Shown here: positions 9,733 to 22,472 of the stretch, piece by piece
How the letters are laid out: each line of letters begins with the position of its first letter
Position numbering within the stretch: the first letter of the stretch is position 1
Position numbers and translations under genes: made by a program
Assembly (NCBI RefSeq): GCF_002951615.1
Contig: NZ_CP019062.1
Span: 2,914,001-2,978,000 of the forward strand
Source of the DNA: Rahnella sikkimica
GTDB lineage: Bacteria > Pseudomonadota > Gammaproteobacteria > Enterobacterales > Enterobacteriaceae
Length of the DNA stretch: 64,000 bases
Direction: 5' to 3'
The notes under the pieces: generated by a model
What the model was told of the DNA's origin: nothing
Seen by the model: only the letters and a program-made list of their open reading frames with translations
Database searches by the model: none

Positions 9733-10680
9733 TTACAGAGACAAAACACATTGGCTTAATAAAGACTTCATCCACATATTCCCTTTATCTTTGCTGGATG
9801 ATTCATGCCACGAAAGGTAACAGGTCAGATGATTTTTCATCCACGGCAAGGGGATTACGGATAAATTAAGCATTCCGGCATTGGACTGTGCCAGCCAGCG
9901 TGGAACCAGTGCGACCATTTCGGTTTTAGATACAATTTCCATTACGCTGAAAAGATCGGTTCCCTGATAAGAAATTAAAGACTGCATTTCAGGGTCGTCG
10001 TAATAAGAAGAACTGAACGAATAGAAACGATCCAGCATCATCACGGCATGTTTTTCTTTCAGATATTTCTCGTCAGACATATGCGGGCTAATACGCGGAT
10101 GATCTTTTGCTGCTACCAGAACCAGTTCGTCATTAAATAACGCCTGATTACAAAAATCGGCACGTTCGAATTTGCGATAGCTGATCATAAACTCAATATT
10201 CTGATAACGCAGTTGATGCTCAATATTATCATTCACGATGGTCTGCAATTTAATGCTGACGCCGGTTGATAAAGTATCAATAGCATTGAGAACCTGAGAG
10301 GTCAGTCGCTTATCCAGCGGGCTGCAAATGGCCACATTAAACTGGCGCATACTGTTGTACGGGTCAAAACCTGCGCCCGGCAGCTCATTCATCACCAGCT
10401 GTAATGCCTGGCGGACTGGCCCGAAAAGCTGACGTGCGCGCATTGTTGGCTGAATGCCCCGACCATAACGCACAAACAAGTCATCATTGAACATGACTTT
10501 CAGCCGGGCTACAGCATTACTGACGGCGGGCTGAGACATGCCCAGCATATTTGCGGCGCGGGTAATATTCTGTAATTGCATTACCGCATCGAATACCGTC
10601 AGTAGATTTAAATCCACATTACGAAGATGTGTATCGGTTTCGTTCTGCTTAACTTTAATTTCTGTGGTCATATCTGACAT
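9733..10680 (-). CDS. leuO: LysR-family global regulator LeuO
   Basis: LysR-type DNA-binding regulator, in E. coli an antagonist of H-NS silencing and activator of leuABCD-linked and stress genes. The 315-aa call has the winged HTH at about residues 25-85 ([22 protein letters not shown] and [14 protein letters not shown]) and a C-terminal effector domain. The ATG at 10680 is preferred: GGAG lies 6 nt upstream and the length matches E. coli LeuO (314 aa). An ATG at 10692, also with GGAG upstream, is possible. It is divergent from leuLABCD, the conserved arrangement. Confidence 0.95.
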   Translation of the reverse strand: MSDMTTEIKVKQNETDTHLRNVDLNLLTVFDAVMQLQNITRAANMLGMSQPAVSNAVARLKVMFNDDLFVRYGRGIQPTMRARQLFGPVRQALQLVMNELPGAGFDPYNSMRQFNVAICSPLDKRLTSQVLNAIDTLSTGVSIKLQTIVNDNIEHQLRYQNIEFMISYRKFERADFCNQALFNDELVLVAAKDHPRISPHMSDEKYLKEKHAVMMLDRFYSFSSSYYDDPEMQSLISYQGTDLFSVMEIVSKTEMVALVPRWLAQSNAGMLNLSVIPLPWMKNHLTCYLSWHESSSKDKGNMWMKSLLSQCVLSL

Positions 10681-11169
10681 GAAGTTCTCCATCAAGATCA
10701 CTCCAATATCTAAAAAGGAGTAACGACGTTAATAACTTTCTTTATAAAAACAGGACACGGAGAAATATCAGACCTGCAGAAACAATGACCGGTAATTCCG
10801 TGGAATTTCATCATGTTTTTTCGGAAAAGATATAGACATACCCTTTCTAATAATCACAAAGGGAAATATTAAATTCGCTTCCCCCCTAAAAACTGATGAT
10901 ATAAGACAATAAAATGATTCCGGAAACAACATGCGAAAAATGAATAATAAGTTAAGCAGAGCTACATCATTTCTAATCCTCTGTATTAGAAAGATTATTT
11001 AACTCCCCGCTTGAAAATTCGGCCTGTTTTTGGTCTTTTTATGTGCTTTATGTGACGGGAAAAACCGCTAAAAACCTTTGCGCCGGACATGTTCTGACAA
11101 CCAGTTTTTTATGCTAAATGAGATAAAATATCATCTGCAACGTTTTTCGCGATTTCCACACTGTGAAGG
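10681..11169. promoter_or_regulatory. leuO-leuL intergenic control region
   Basis: AT-rich, gene-free DNA between divergent leuO and the leu operon. Two dyads are visible: CCCTTT/AAAGGG at 10841-10863 with an 11-nt loop, and TTTCTAAT/ATTAGAAA at 10970-10992 with a 7-nt loop. In E. coli and Salmonella this interval carries LeuO and H-NS sites and a promoter relay. I cannot assign individual protein sites from the sequence. Confidence 0.5.
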
Positions 11170-11198
11170 TTGACATACAAAGGACATTCCCGTATCAC
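11170..11198 (+). promoter_or_regulatory. leuLABCD promoter
   Basis: TTGACA at 11170-11175, a 17-bp spacer and TATCAC at 11193-11198. A start near 11205 would give a leader of about 50 nt before leuL and about 230 nt before leuA, as expected for the attenuated leu operon. Confidence 0.65.
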
Positions 11199-11256
11199 TT
11201 TAGGCACTGTTTGAACGACATCCGTTCTGACCACCCGATTATGAGAAGCTGAAAAC

Positions 11257-11340
11257 ATGTTCATGATTATCCGTCTCCCAGGCCTACTACTCAACGCAGA
11301 AAATTTGCGCGGTAAGCCAGTGGGCGAAAATCAGAACTGA
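11257..11340 (+). CDS. leuL: leu operon leader peptide LeuL
   Basis: 27-residue leader peptide that senses leucyl-tRNA supply by ribosome stalling. The sequence runs [19 protein letters not shown] and ends at a TGA at 11338. Leucines 10-12 are consecutive and use CTA, CTA, CTC, with CTC at residue 7; CTA is a rare codon, as in the E. coli leader. The LLLNA...LRG core matches E. coli LeuL. A second in-frame ATG lies at 11263. It precedes the attenuator hairpin by 23 bp. Confidence 0.9.
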   Translation: MFMIIRLPGLLLNAENLRGKPVGENQN

Positions 11341-11363
11341 TTTCAACTTCCACAGACAATAAA

Positions 11364-11390
11364 CCCGCGCCGATGCGCGGGTTTTTTTTT
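11364..11390 (+). terminator. leu operon attenuator terminator
   Basis: CCCGCGC (11364-11370) pairs with GCGCGGG (11375-11381) around a CGAT loop, followed by nine T residues. It stands between leuL and leuA and is the terminator half of the leucine attenuator. Ribosome stalling at the leucine codons of leuL would favour the alternative antiterminator pairing. Confidence 0.92.
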
Positions 11391-11435
11391 ATCTCCCCCG
11401 CAGGGCGCGAAAATAAAACAGACAAGGAACAACCC

Positions 11436-15521
<4,086 letters not shown>

Positions 15522-15531
15522 GGAAAACACC

Positions 15532-16134
15532 ATGGCTAAATTTACCCAACACATCGGTCTGGTGGTTCCGCTGGATGCCGCAAACGTCGATACCGATGCG
15601 ATTATCCCGAAACAGTTTTTGCAGAAAGTGACCCGTACCGGTTTCGGCCAGCACCTGTTTAATGACTGGCGTTTTCTGGACGACGCCGGTCAGGTACCTA
15701 ACCCGGATTTCGTGCTGAACAAACCGCGCTACAAAGGCGCGAGTATTTTGCTGGCGCGCGAAAACTTTGGTTGCGGCTCGTCCCGTGAACATGCGCCGTG
15801 GGCGCTGACCGACTACGGTTTCCACGCGGTCATCGCGCCGAGCTTTGCCGATATCTTCTACGGCAACTCGTTCAACAACCAGTTGCTGCCTATCACGCTG
15901 AGCGAAGCGGAAGTCGACGAGCTTTTCCAGCTGGTAAAAGACAACGAAGGCATTCAGTTCGAAGTGGATCTGGAAGCGCAAACCGTGAAAGCCGGTGACA
16001 AAAGCTATCCGTTTGTTATCGACAGCTTCCGCCGTCACTGCATGATCAACGGTCTGGACAGCATCGGTCTGACCTTGCAGCACGAAGAAAACATTTCCAG
16101 CTACGAAAAAAATCAGCCTGCATTTATGCACTGA
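15532..16134 (+). CDS. leuD: 3-isopropylmalate dehydratase small subunit LeuD
   Basis: Small swivelling-domain subunit of isopropylmalate isomerase (200 aa, normal length). It carries the substrate-binding motif [14 protein letters not shown] near residue 80. The ATG at 15532 follows the leuC stop by 10 bp with an AGGAA ribosome site. It is the last gene of leuLABCD and is followed by a bidirectional terminator. Confidence 0.98.
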   Translation: MAKFTQHIGLVVPLDAANVDTDAIIPKQFLQKVTRTGFGQHLFNDWRFLDDAGQVPNPDFVLNKPRYKGASILLARENFGCGSSREHAPWALTDYGFHAVIAPSFADIFYGNSFNNQLLPITLSEAEVDELFQLVKDNEGIQFEVDLEAQTVKAGDKSYPFVIDSFRRHCMINGLDSIGLTLQHEENISSYEKNQPAFMH

Positions 16135-16151
16135 TTACTGTGCATCAGGCG

Positions 16152-16186
16152 TAAAAAAACCCGCGAACTTCGCGGGTTTTTCTTTT
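16152..16186. terminator. Bidirectional terminator between leuD and setA
   Basis: CCCGCG (16160-16165) and CGCGGG (16171-16176) form a hairpin flanked by A-runs on one side and T-runs on the other, so it can end both the leu operon and the convergent setA transcript. Confidence 0.88.
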
Positions 16187-16194
16187 CAGTGCGG

Positions 16195-17358
16195 TCAGAC
16201 GTCTTTGACTTTAAACATCAGGCCAAGCGCCAGAACCACCAGAATGGTCGCCACCCAGTAAACCGGATAATGCCCGAAGTTCTCCACGATCACGCCCTGA
16301 AGCAAACCGGCGCAGATCACGCCAGTCGAGATGCTGTTGGTGAATAACGTGGTCGCCGAACCGGCGCGCCCCGGCATCAGGTCCTGAAAATACAGCATCC
16401 CGATACCGGCTACGATACCGATGAAAATCGCGTTAAACAGTTGCAGGATCATCAGCGCGGCTTTGAACGGGAACGCCACCAGACCGGCATAGAAAATCAC
16501 CCCGCTCGCCACCGCGTACAGCATCAGTTTGCGTTTACCAAAGCGTTTGACCAGATAGCCCGCCATCAGCATGGCCGGAATTTCCAGGCCCGCCGCTGTT
16601 CCCATCAGCAAGCCCGCCAGCCCTTCCGGCAAACCCAAATCACTGGTGATATACAACGGCATATCAATGATGTACATGATATTGCACGTCCACATCAGCA
16701 ATGACGCGAAAAACAGCATACGCACATCTTTGTTCCGCCACGCGCTGACCGGCGCGACTTTTTCATCCACAGGCTGTTCGAGACGCGGCACGGACGGCAG
16801 GAAAAACGCAATCATCAGAATACTGCCGACAAACACGGCGGCCGCACTCAGATACATCGGCGTAAAACCGTAATTCAGCGCCAGCATGAACGACAACGGC
16901 GGCCCCAGCACCCACGCCAGCGAGAGCATTGCACGCATCATCGAGCTGAACATGACGACTTCGCTGGATGAACGGTCGGCGTGCTCACGCGCCAGCGCAA
17001 AAAGCTGCGGCATTGCCGCATTCCCGATGGCCGCCAGCAAAACCCCGACGGTAATCAGCACCAGATAATCGCGGCTGAAAGCAAACACCAGGCTGTTACC
17101 GATCGCCATCAGGCAGCAAAACATCAGCAATTTGCGGCGATCGCCTTTGTTATCCGAACGGTTAGCCAGCAGAAAGCTGATCGCAATCCCGGCAATCGCG
17201 TTGACGGTATAAAAGAAACCGACCCACAGCGGGCGGACTTTCACTTCGTTGGTCAGAAACAGGCTAAGCGTCGGCGCCTGCAATGCGCCCGCGACACCAC
17301 ACAGCAAGGACACCACCAGAAAGGTGACATAAATTGCATTGATACGAGGTTTAGACAT
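16195..17358 (-). CDS. setA: Sugar efflux transporter SetA
   Basis: MFS exporter of sugars and glucose analogues (387 aa, about twelve membrane segments). The conserved SET-family segments GALQAPTLSLFL, ALAREHADRSSSE and GMLYFQDLMPGRAGSATTL are present. The ATG at 17358 starts the conserved region; the open frame continues 49 codons further upstream only because it reads through an ERIC repeat. setA lies downstream of sgrS/sgrT as in E. coli, where it is co-expressed during glucose-phosphate stress; leuD lies convergent on the other side. Confidence 0.92.
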   Translation of the reverse strand: MSKPRINAIYVTFLVVSLLCGVAGALQAPTLSLFLTNEVKVRPLWVGFFYTVNAIAGIAISFLLANRSDNKGDRRKLLMFCCLMAIGNSLVFAFSRDYLVLITVGVLLAAIGNAAMPQLFALAREHADRSSSEVVMFSSMMRAMLSLAWVLGPPLSFMLALNYGFTPMYLSAAAVFVGSILMIAFFLPSVPRLEQPVDEKVAPVSAWRNKDVRMLFFASLLMWTCNIMYIIDMPLYITSDLGLPEGLAGLLMGTAAGLEIPAMLMAGYLVKRFGKRKLMLYAVASGVIFYAGLVAFPFKAALMILQLFNAIFIGIVAGIGMLYFQDLMPGRAGSATTLFTNSISTGVICAGLLQGVIVENFGHYPVYWVATILVVLALGLMFKVKDV

Positions 17359-17404
17359 AACGCCATCCCTGAGAAATGAAAGTCTTACAACGAAACATAC
17401 AGTG

Positions 17405-17531
17405 TATACCCAAAACAATTCGAGTTGCAGGAAGGCGTCAAACGCGCGAATCCCGATGAGCTGACATGAGCCAGTGATTCGGGTGAGCAAGAGCGGCCAA
17501 CGCATCTGCGGCTCGAAGTGTGAAGGGGATA
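17405..17531. repeat. ERIC element (copy 1)
   Basis: 127-bp imperfect palindrome bounded by TATACC and GGGGATA. It contains the ERIC core segments GAATCCCGATGAGCT, AGTGATTCGGGTGAGC and GCCAACGCATCTGCGGCT, close to the ERIC consensus. It lies between the sgrS terminator and setA, and shares most of its length with the copy at 42476-42601. Confidence 0.9.
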
Positions 17532-17539
17532 ATCAATAG

Positions 17540-17840
17540 AAAAAAACCAGTGGGTTACCCCACTGGCTGGTGACATTACACCATTACTCAGAAAATCGAA
17601 TCTGGCCGCGACTGCGGGTTATAAATGCCGGCGGTATTGCTCATCATTCTGCGAGGCGATGTCCCACTGCGTCAGGCGGGAGAGAATGTCTAAACGGTAT
17701 TCCACCGGAACCCAGGACAGCCAGTCAGCATGATTTTTGGCCGCATTCCTGCTGATGGCGGAGAAATAGCGTTGGTAGAAACGGGCAGTAAGAGCGTTTT
17801 TCATGATGACCTCCTGACCTTCATGACGGGCTTTCGTTGG
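17540..17840 (-). ncRNA. sgrS: SgrS small RNA (dual-function, encodes SgrT)
   Basis: Hfq-dependent RNA that represses ptsG and other sugar-transporter mRNAs during glucose-phosphate stress. The 3' part on the minus strand has CTGAGTAATGGTGTAA, closely matching the E. coli ptsG-pairing segment (CTGAGTATTGGTGTAA), then TCACC and a terminator hairpin CCAGTGGG/CCCACTGG (17566-17547) with a T-run, as in E. coli SgrS. The 5' end near 17840 is estimated; I could not fix the promoter. It is about 300 nt against 227 in E. coli because the sgrT frame is longer. Confidence 0.85.
17619..17804 (-). CDS. sgrT: Glucose-uptake inhibitor peptide SgrT
   Basis: Small peptide encoded in the 5' part of SgrS that inhibits the PtsG glucose permease. 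The 61-aa sequence has the SgrT core as RFYQRYFSA near residue 8 and VEYRLDILSRLTQWD near residue 34. E. coli SgrT has 43 aa; this version has extra N-terminal residues, an insertion after the FYQ motif and a charged C-terminal tail. A strong AGGAGG ribosome site lies 5 nt before the ATG at 17804. Identification rests on motif resemblance plus position. Confidence 0.85.
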   Translation of the reverse strand: MKNALTARFYQRYFSAISRNAAKNHADWLSWVPVEYRLDILSRLTQWDIASQNDEQYRRHL

Positions 17841-17905
17841 TGATCAGTATCGGGGTAATATGAGGAAAGATAAATTGATGAGATTTCCTGCGGAGTTCCT
17901 CTTTT

Positions 17906-19570
17906 ATGACCTCGTCCCGTTTGCAACAGCAGTTCATCAGATTGTGGCAAAGCTGCCACGGTGAAGAAACCGAGACCACCTTGCAGGCCTTATCGGAAAT
18001 CCTGAACTGTTCGCGGCGGCATATGCGGTCACTGCTCAACACCATGCAGGAACAGGGCTGGCTGAACTGGGATGCAGAGGCCGGACGCGGTAAGCGCTCA
18101 AAACTGACCTTTTTGTACACCGGGCTGGCACTCCAGCAACAGCGGGCGGAAGAACTGCTTGAGCAGGATCATATCGATCAGCTGGTACAACTGGTTGGCG
18201 ACAAAAGCAGTGTCCGCCAGATGTTGTTATCCCAACTGGGACGCAGCTTCCGCCAGGGCAAACATATTCTGCGCGTCCTGTATTATCGCCCGCTGTTTAA
18301 TCTGTTACCCGGCAGTATGCTCCGCCGCTCTGAAACGCATATCGCACGGCAGATTTTTAGCGGGCTGACACGCATAAATGAGGAAAAAGGGGAAACGGAA
18401 GGCGATTTAGCGCATCACTGGCAGGAAATCACTCCGCTGCACTGGCGGTTTTATCTGCGTCCGGCGATTCATTTTCATCATGGCCGTGAGCTGGAGATGG
18501 CCGATATCATCAGCACTTTTACCCGCCTGATGCAGTCACACCGGCTGTTCAGCAATCTCGCGTCTGTGACATCACCGACGCCCAACGTCATCGACATCCA
18601 TCTGAACGCGCCCGATCGCTGGCTGCCGTGGCTGTTAGGGAATATTCACGCCACGATCCTGCCGCAGGAGTGGGAGTCTTTGCCCGATTTTGCCCGTCAT
18701 CCGGTGGGAACCGGCCCGTATGCCGTGGTACGAAATCAGAAAACACAGTTGCGGATCCGCGCGTTTGACGAATATTTTGGATTTCGGGCGCTGATCGACG
18801 AGGTCAACATCTGGGTTTTACCAGAACTCACCGAAGAACTGGTGCATTCCGGCGTCCAGCTTCAGGCCGATGAATCCGGCAAAAGTGAGCTTGAAAGCCG
18901 CCTGGAGGAAGGCTGCTATTTCCTGATGTTCGACCAGCGCTCGGCCCTCGGTCAGAACGATGAAATACGGGCCTGGCTGTGTGATTTACTGAGTCCGATA
19001 GCTTTACTGAATGCCGCAGAGCCAATCTATCAGCGCTACTGGTCGCCGGCATACGGCCTGCTGCCGCGCTGGCATCACAAGGCGCTTCAAACACGTCGGG
19101 CAAAACCCGAAAATCTGACGAAGATAACGCTGACGTTTTACAGCGAGCATTCTGAACATCACGCCATCTGTAACGCGCTGCGGCCAATACTCGCTTCGGC
19201 AGGGATCGAACTGATCATTCAGATCGTGGATTACGCCGTCTGGCACCGCGGCGATGCGCACAGTGATCTGTGGCTCGGCAGCGCAAACTTCACGTTACCG
19301 CTGGAATTTTCCCTGTTTGCGACGTTCTTTGAACTGCCGCTCACGGCGCATTGTTTCGGCTACGATCTGGCCGAGGATGTCGCGTTATGGCACGACGGCA
19401 AGCTGTCGATGGCAAAATGGAGCGAGAAACAGGTCGCCACACACCATATCCATCCGTTGTTTCACCACTGGCTTGTCCTGCAAGGTCAACGCAGTATGCG
19501 CGGCGTGCGGATGAACACCCTCGGCTGGTTCGACTTCAAATCTGCCTGGTTCGCGCCTCCCGACAGCTAA
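17906..19570 (+). CDS. sgrR: Transcriptional activator SgrR
   Basis: Activator of sgrS under sugar-phosphate stress (554 aa against 551 in E. coli). An N-terminal winged-helix domain (residues 1-110, with [20 protein letters not shown]) is fused to a solute-binding-protein-like domain (SBP_bac_5 type, from about residue 160) thought to sense a small metabolite. It is divergent from sgrS/sgrT, so the 65-100 bp between them must contain the SgrR operator. The ATG at 17906 matches the conserved start. Confidence 0.95.
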   Translation: MTSSRLQQQFIRLWQSCHGEETETTLQALSEILNCSRRHMRSLLNTMQEQGWLNWDAEAGRGKRSKLTFLYTGLALQQQRAEELLEQDHIDQLVQLVGDKSSVRQMLLSQLGRSFRQGKHILRVLYYRPLFNLLPGSMLRRSETHIARQIFSGLTRINEEKGETEGDLAHHWQEITPLHWRFYLRPAIHFHHGRELEMADIISTFTRLMQSHRLFSNLASVTSPTPNVIDIHLNAPDRWLPWLLGNIHATILPQEWESLPDFARHPVGTGPYAVVRNQKTQLRIRAFDEYFGFRALIDEVNIWVLPELTEELVHSGVQLQADESGKSELESRLEEGCYFLMFDQRSALGQNDEIRAWLCDLLSPIALLNAAEPIYQRYWSPAYGLLPRWHHKALQTRRAKPENLTKITLTFYSEHSEHHAICNALRPILASAGIELIIQIVDYAVWHRGDAHSDLWLGSANFTLPLEFSLFATFFELPLTAHCFGYDLAEDVALWHDGKLSMAKWSEKQVATHHIHPLFHHWLVLQGQRSMRGVRMNTLGWFDFKSAWFAPPDS

Positions 19571-19617
19571 TCGGACTATCGCATTGCGCCGTTAATCTCT
19601 AGAATGACATCCGTTCT

Positions 19618-19845
19618 CAACGGGGTGCCAGAGTGACTTCTTTTAAAAAAGAATGAACTCGATCTTTAAACGCCGCGAGCGCGTGTTCAGCGGGTGAAGT
19701 CCAGCGCACAGAAAGCGGAGCGTACACACAGTACGTGAGCATTTCGAGCACTGCACGACGCCCGATCAACACACGCGCAGCACGTTTAAAAGGCTGAGAG
19801 TATACCCGTCGAACCTGATCCGGTTAACCCCGGCGGAGGGATTTG
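19618..19845 (+). promoter_or_regulatory. TPP riboswitch with expanded P3 arm
   Basis: Leader aptamer for thiamine pyrophosphate controlling thiBPQ. The 5' element GGGGTGCC is at 19622-19629; the 3' elements GGCTGAGAG (19792-19800), TACCC, GAACCTGATCCGG and GGCGGAGGGA (to 19841) follow in order. GCC/GGC closes P3 and GGGT/ACCC can close P2. The P3 apex is replaced by about 160 nt that form a long imperfect hairpin. Two positions differ from the usual THI box (GCGGAGGGA for GCGTAGGGA, TTAACC for TTAATA-like loop), so ligand binding may be altered. Confidence 0.85.
19665..19790. repeat. Palindromic element inside the riboswitch
   Basis: Left arm 19665-19687 and right arm 19768-19790 pair over most of their length (TTTAAACG with CGTTTAAA, and CGTGTT-type with AACACACG-type pairs), continuing inward through CGGG/CCCG to an apex CGTAC-ACACA-GTACG at 19721-19735. 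The whole is a roughly 126-nt imperfect hairpin. It resembles the short palindromic repeats scattered in enteric genomes, but only one copy is in this window, so its repeat status is inference. Confidence 0.6.
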
Positions 19846-19902
19846 AGACTGTGCGATGCTCACTCAAAATCCTTTGCCCCTTTTCTTTTTTGGAGCGCAA
19901 AG

Positions 19903-20886
19903 TTGAAAAAATTATTGTCCTGCCTGCTGTTACTTTCTGCACCTGCCTTTGCTGCAAAACCCGTCCTGACGGTGTACACCTACGACTCTTTCTCTGCCGA
20001 CTGGGGCCCCGGCCCGGCCATCAAAAAAGCCTTTGAGGCACAGTGCGGCTGCGAACTGAAATATGTCGCGCTGGAAGATGGCGTGTCGCTGCTGAACCGT
20101 CTGCGGATGGAAGGTAAAAACAGCAAAGCTGATGTGGTTCTCGGGCTGGATAACAACCTGTTGCAGGCCGCTGAGCAAACCGGCCTGTTTGCCAAAGCGC
20201 CGAAAACCGATGCCAAACTGACGGTGCCGGGCGGCTGGAGTAACACGACGTTTGTGCCTTACGACTACGGCTATTTCGCGTTCGTGTATGACAAAAACAA
20301 ACTGAAAAATCCGCCAAAAAGCCTCGATGAGCTGATCAACAGCGACCAGAAATGGAAAGTGATTTACGAAGATCCGCGCACCAGCACGCCGGGCCTGGGT
20401 CTGCTGCTGTGGATGCAAAAAGTCTATGGCGATAAAGCCCCGGAAGCGTGGCAAAAACTGGCGGTGAAAACCGTGACCGTCACCAAAGGCTGGAGCGAGG
20501 CTTACGGCCTGTTCCTCAAAGGCGAAAGCGATCTGGTGCTGAGCTACACCACTTCTCCGGCGTATCACATTGTCGAAGAGAAGAAAGACAATTATGCCGC
20601 CGCTGACTTCACCGAAGGTCATTACATGCAGGTGGAAGTCGCAGGTCAGCTGACCAGCAGCAAACAGCCGAAACTGGCTGAACAGTTCATGAAATTCGTC
20701 ACCACCGAAGCTTTCCAGAAAGTCATTCCGACCGGCAACTGGATGTATCCGGTGATCAGCACGCCATTGCCTGATGCCTTCAAACAGCTGACCGTACCGG
20801 CGAAATCCCTGCAATACAGCGCACAGGATGTGGCTTCTCACCGCAGCGAATGGATCCAGGCATGGCAGAACGCCGTCAGCCGTTGA
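19903..20886 (+). CDS. thiB: Thiamine/TPP ABC transporter, periplasmic binding protein ThiB
   Basis: Periplasmic binding protein for thiamine, TMP and TPP (327 aa, same as E. coli). It begins at a TTG at 19903 with GGAG 7 nt upstream, giving a clean signal peptide MKKLLSCLLLLSAPAFA with cleavage near residue 18. The mature start KPVLTVYTYDSFSADWGPGP and the GGWSNTTFVPYDYGYFAFVYD segment are family hallmarks. An in-frame upstream TTG would overlap the aptamer. thiP overlaps its end by 25 bp. Confidence 0.96.
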   Translation: MKKLLSCLLLLSAPAFAAKPVLTVYTYDSFSADWGPGPAIKKAFEAQCGCELKYVALEDGVSLLNRLRMEGKNSKADVVLGLDNNLLQAAEQTGLFAKAPKTDAKLTVPGGWSNTTFVPYDYGYFAFVYDKNKLKNPPKSLDELINSDQKWKVIYEDPRTSTPGLGLLLWMQKVYGDKAPEAWQKLAVKTVTVTKGWSEAYGLFLKGESDLVLSYTTSPAYHIVEEKKDNYAAADFTEGHYMQVEVAGQLTSSKQPKLAEQFMKFVTTEAFQKVIPTGNWMYPVISTPLPDAFKQLTVPAKSLQYSAQDVASHRSEWIQAWQNAVSR

Positions 20887-22472
20887 TCCCCCGCTGGCTA
20901 TGGCCTGGCGCGGTGGCATCACTGGCGATGCTAGGGGTCGCCGTGCTGGCATTAGGCTCGTTGTGGCGTCATGCGCCACAAATGAGCGGCGCGTCTGCGT
21001 GGCAGGATCCGTACCTCTGGCACGTCATCCGCTTCACCTTCTGGCAGGCGCTGCTTTCGGCGATCTGCTCGGTGCTGCCCGCCATTTTGCTGGCCCGCGC
21101 CCTCTTCCGCCGCCGTTTTCCCGGCCGTCAGCTTTTATTACGCTTGTGCGCGATGACGCTGGTATTGCCGGTTTTAGTCGCCGTTTTCGGCATTCTCAGT
21201 GTGTACGGCAGACAGGGCTGGCTGGCGCAGATTTGCGGCTGGCTGGGCGTGGATTACCATTTTTCGCCGTATGGCTTACAGGGCATTTTGCTGGCGCACG
21301 TCTTTTTCAATCTGCCGATGGCGACCCGTCTTTTATTGCAGGCACTGGAAAATATCGCGGTTGAGCAGCGCCAGCTGGCGGCTCAGCTGGGGATGAACGC
21401 GTGGCAGCAGTTTCGCTTTGTCGAATGGCCCGCGCTGCGTCGCCAGATTTTCCCGGCGGCGGCGCTGATTTTTATGCTGTGTTTCGCCAGCTTTGCGACC
21501 GTGCTTTCGCTTGGCGGCGGTCCGCAGGCGACCACCATCGAGCTGGCGATCTATCAGGCGCTGAGTTACGACTATGATTTAGGCCGCGCCGCCACGCTGG
21601 CGCTGATCCAGCTTTTTTGCTGTCTGGCGCTGGTCTTGCTCAGCCAGAAACTGAGTCAGGCGCTGCCGGTCGGGCAAACGCAGGCGCAGCGCTGGCGTAA
21701 TCCTGACGATTCTTCGCTGCGCCGCCTTACCGACGGCCTGCTGATTGGTCTGGCTTTACTGCTGATCCTGCCGCCGCTGCTGGCCGTGATTTTCGATGGT
21801 GTGAATCACGCCGCCATCAGCGTGTTGCAACAGCCCACGCTGTGGCAGGCGTTGTGGACGTCCGTCCGTATCGCGCTGGGCAGCGGATTATTGTGCGTGC
21901 TGCTGACGATGATGTTGCTGTGGAGCAGCCGTGAGCTGCGTTTACGCCAGAAAAATGGCTGGGCGCAGGCGATGGATCTCAGCGGAATGCTGATCCTCGC
22001 GATGCCGGGCATCGTGCTGGCAACCGGCTTTTTCCTGCTGCTCGGTGACACCATCGGATTACCGCAATCGCCGTGGCCGCTGGTCATTTTAACCAACGCG
22101 CTGATGGCCGTGCCTTACGCCTTAAAAGTGCTGGATAACCCGATGCGCGACGTGGCCGAACGCTACAATCCGCTGTGCCTTTCGCTGGATATGCACGGCT
22201 GGCAGCGGTTGCGCCGCGTGGAACTCAGCGCGCTGAAACGCCCGATTGCGCAAGCACTGGCGTTCGCCTGCGTGCTGTCGCTCGGGGATTTCGGCGTGAT
22301 TGCGCTGTTCGGCAATGAGAATTTCCGCACGCTGCCGTTTTATTTGTATCAGCAGATAGGGTCTTATCGCAGCCAGGACGGTGCGGTCACGGCGCTTTTA
22401 CTCCTGCTGCTATGCTTCCTGTTATTTACCCTGATTGAAAAATTACCGGGCCGCCATGCTGACGCTGAATAA
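20862..22472 (+). CDS. thiP: Thiamine/TPP ABC transporter permease ThiP
   Basis: Inner-membrane permease of the thiamine importer. The 536-aa protein is a fused double permease with two sets of about six membrane segments and an EAA loop in each half ([21 protein letters not shown] near residue 170 and a second near residue 440). The start [11 protein letters not shown] at 20862 matches E. coli ThiP in length. It overlaps thiB by 25 bp and thiQ by 17 bp, indicating tight translational coupling. Confidence 0.97.
   Translation: MAERRQPLIPRWLWPGAVASLAMLGVAVLALGSLWRHAPQMSGASAWQDPYLWHVIRFTFWQALLSAICSVLPAILLARALFRRRFPGRQLLLRLCAMTLVLPVLVAVFGILSVYGRQGWLAQICGWLGVDYHFSPYGLQGILLAHVFFNLPMATRLLLQALENIAVEQRQLAAQLGMNAWQQFRFVEWPALRRQIFPAAALIFMLCFASFATVLSLGGGPQATTIELAIYQALSYDYDLGRAATLALIQLFCCLALVLLSQKLSQALPVGQTQAQRWRNPDDSSLRRLTDGLLIGLALLLILPPLLAVIFDGVNHAAISVLQQPTLWQALWTSVRIALGSGLLCVLLTMMLLWSSRELRLRQKNGWAQAMDLSGMLILAMPGIVLATGFFLLLGDTIGLPQSPWPLVILTNALMAVPYALKVLDNPMRDVAERYNPLCLSLDMHGWQRLRRVELSALKRPIAQALAFACVLSLGDFGVIALFGNENFRTLPFYLYQQIGSYRSQDGAVTALLLLLLCFLLFTLIEKLPGRHADAE

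Noticed and set aside
16195..17505. Longer SetA start at 17505
   Set aside because: The extra 49 codons come from an ERIC repeat and match no transporter sequence; the conserved protein begins at 17358.
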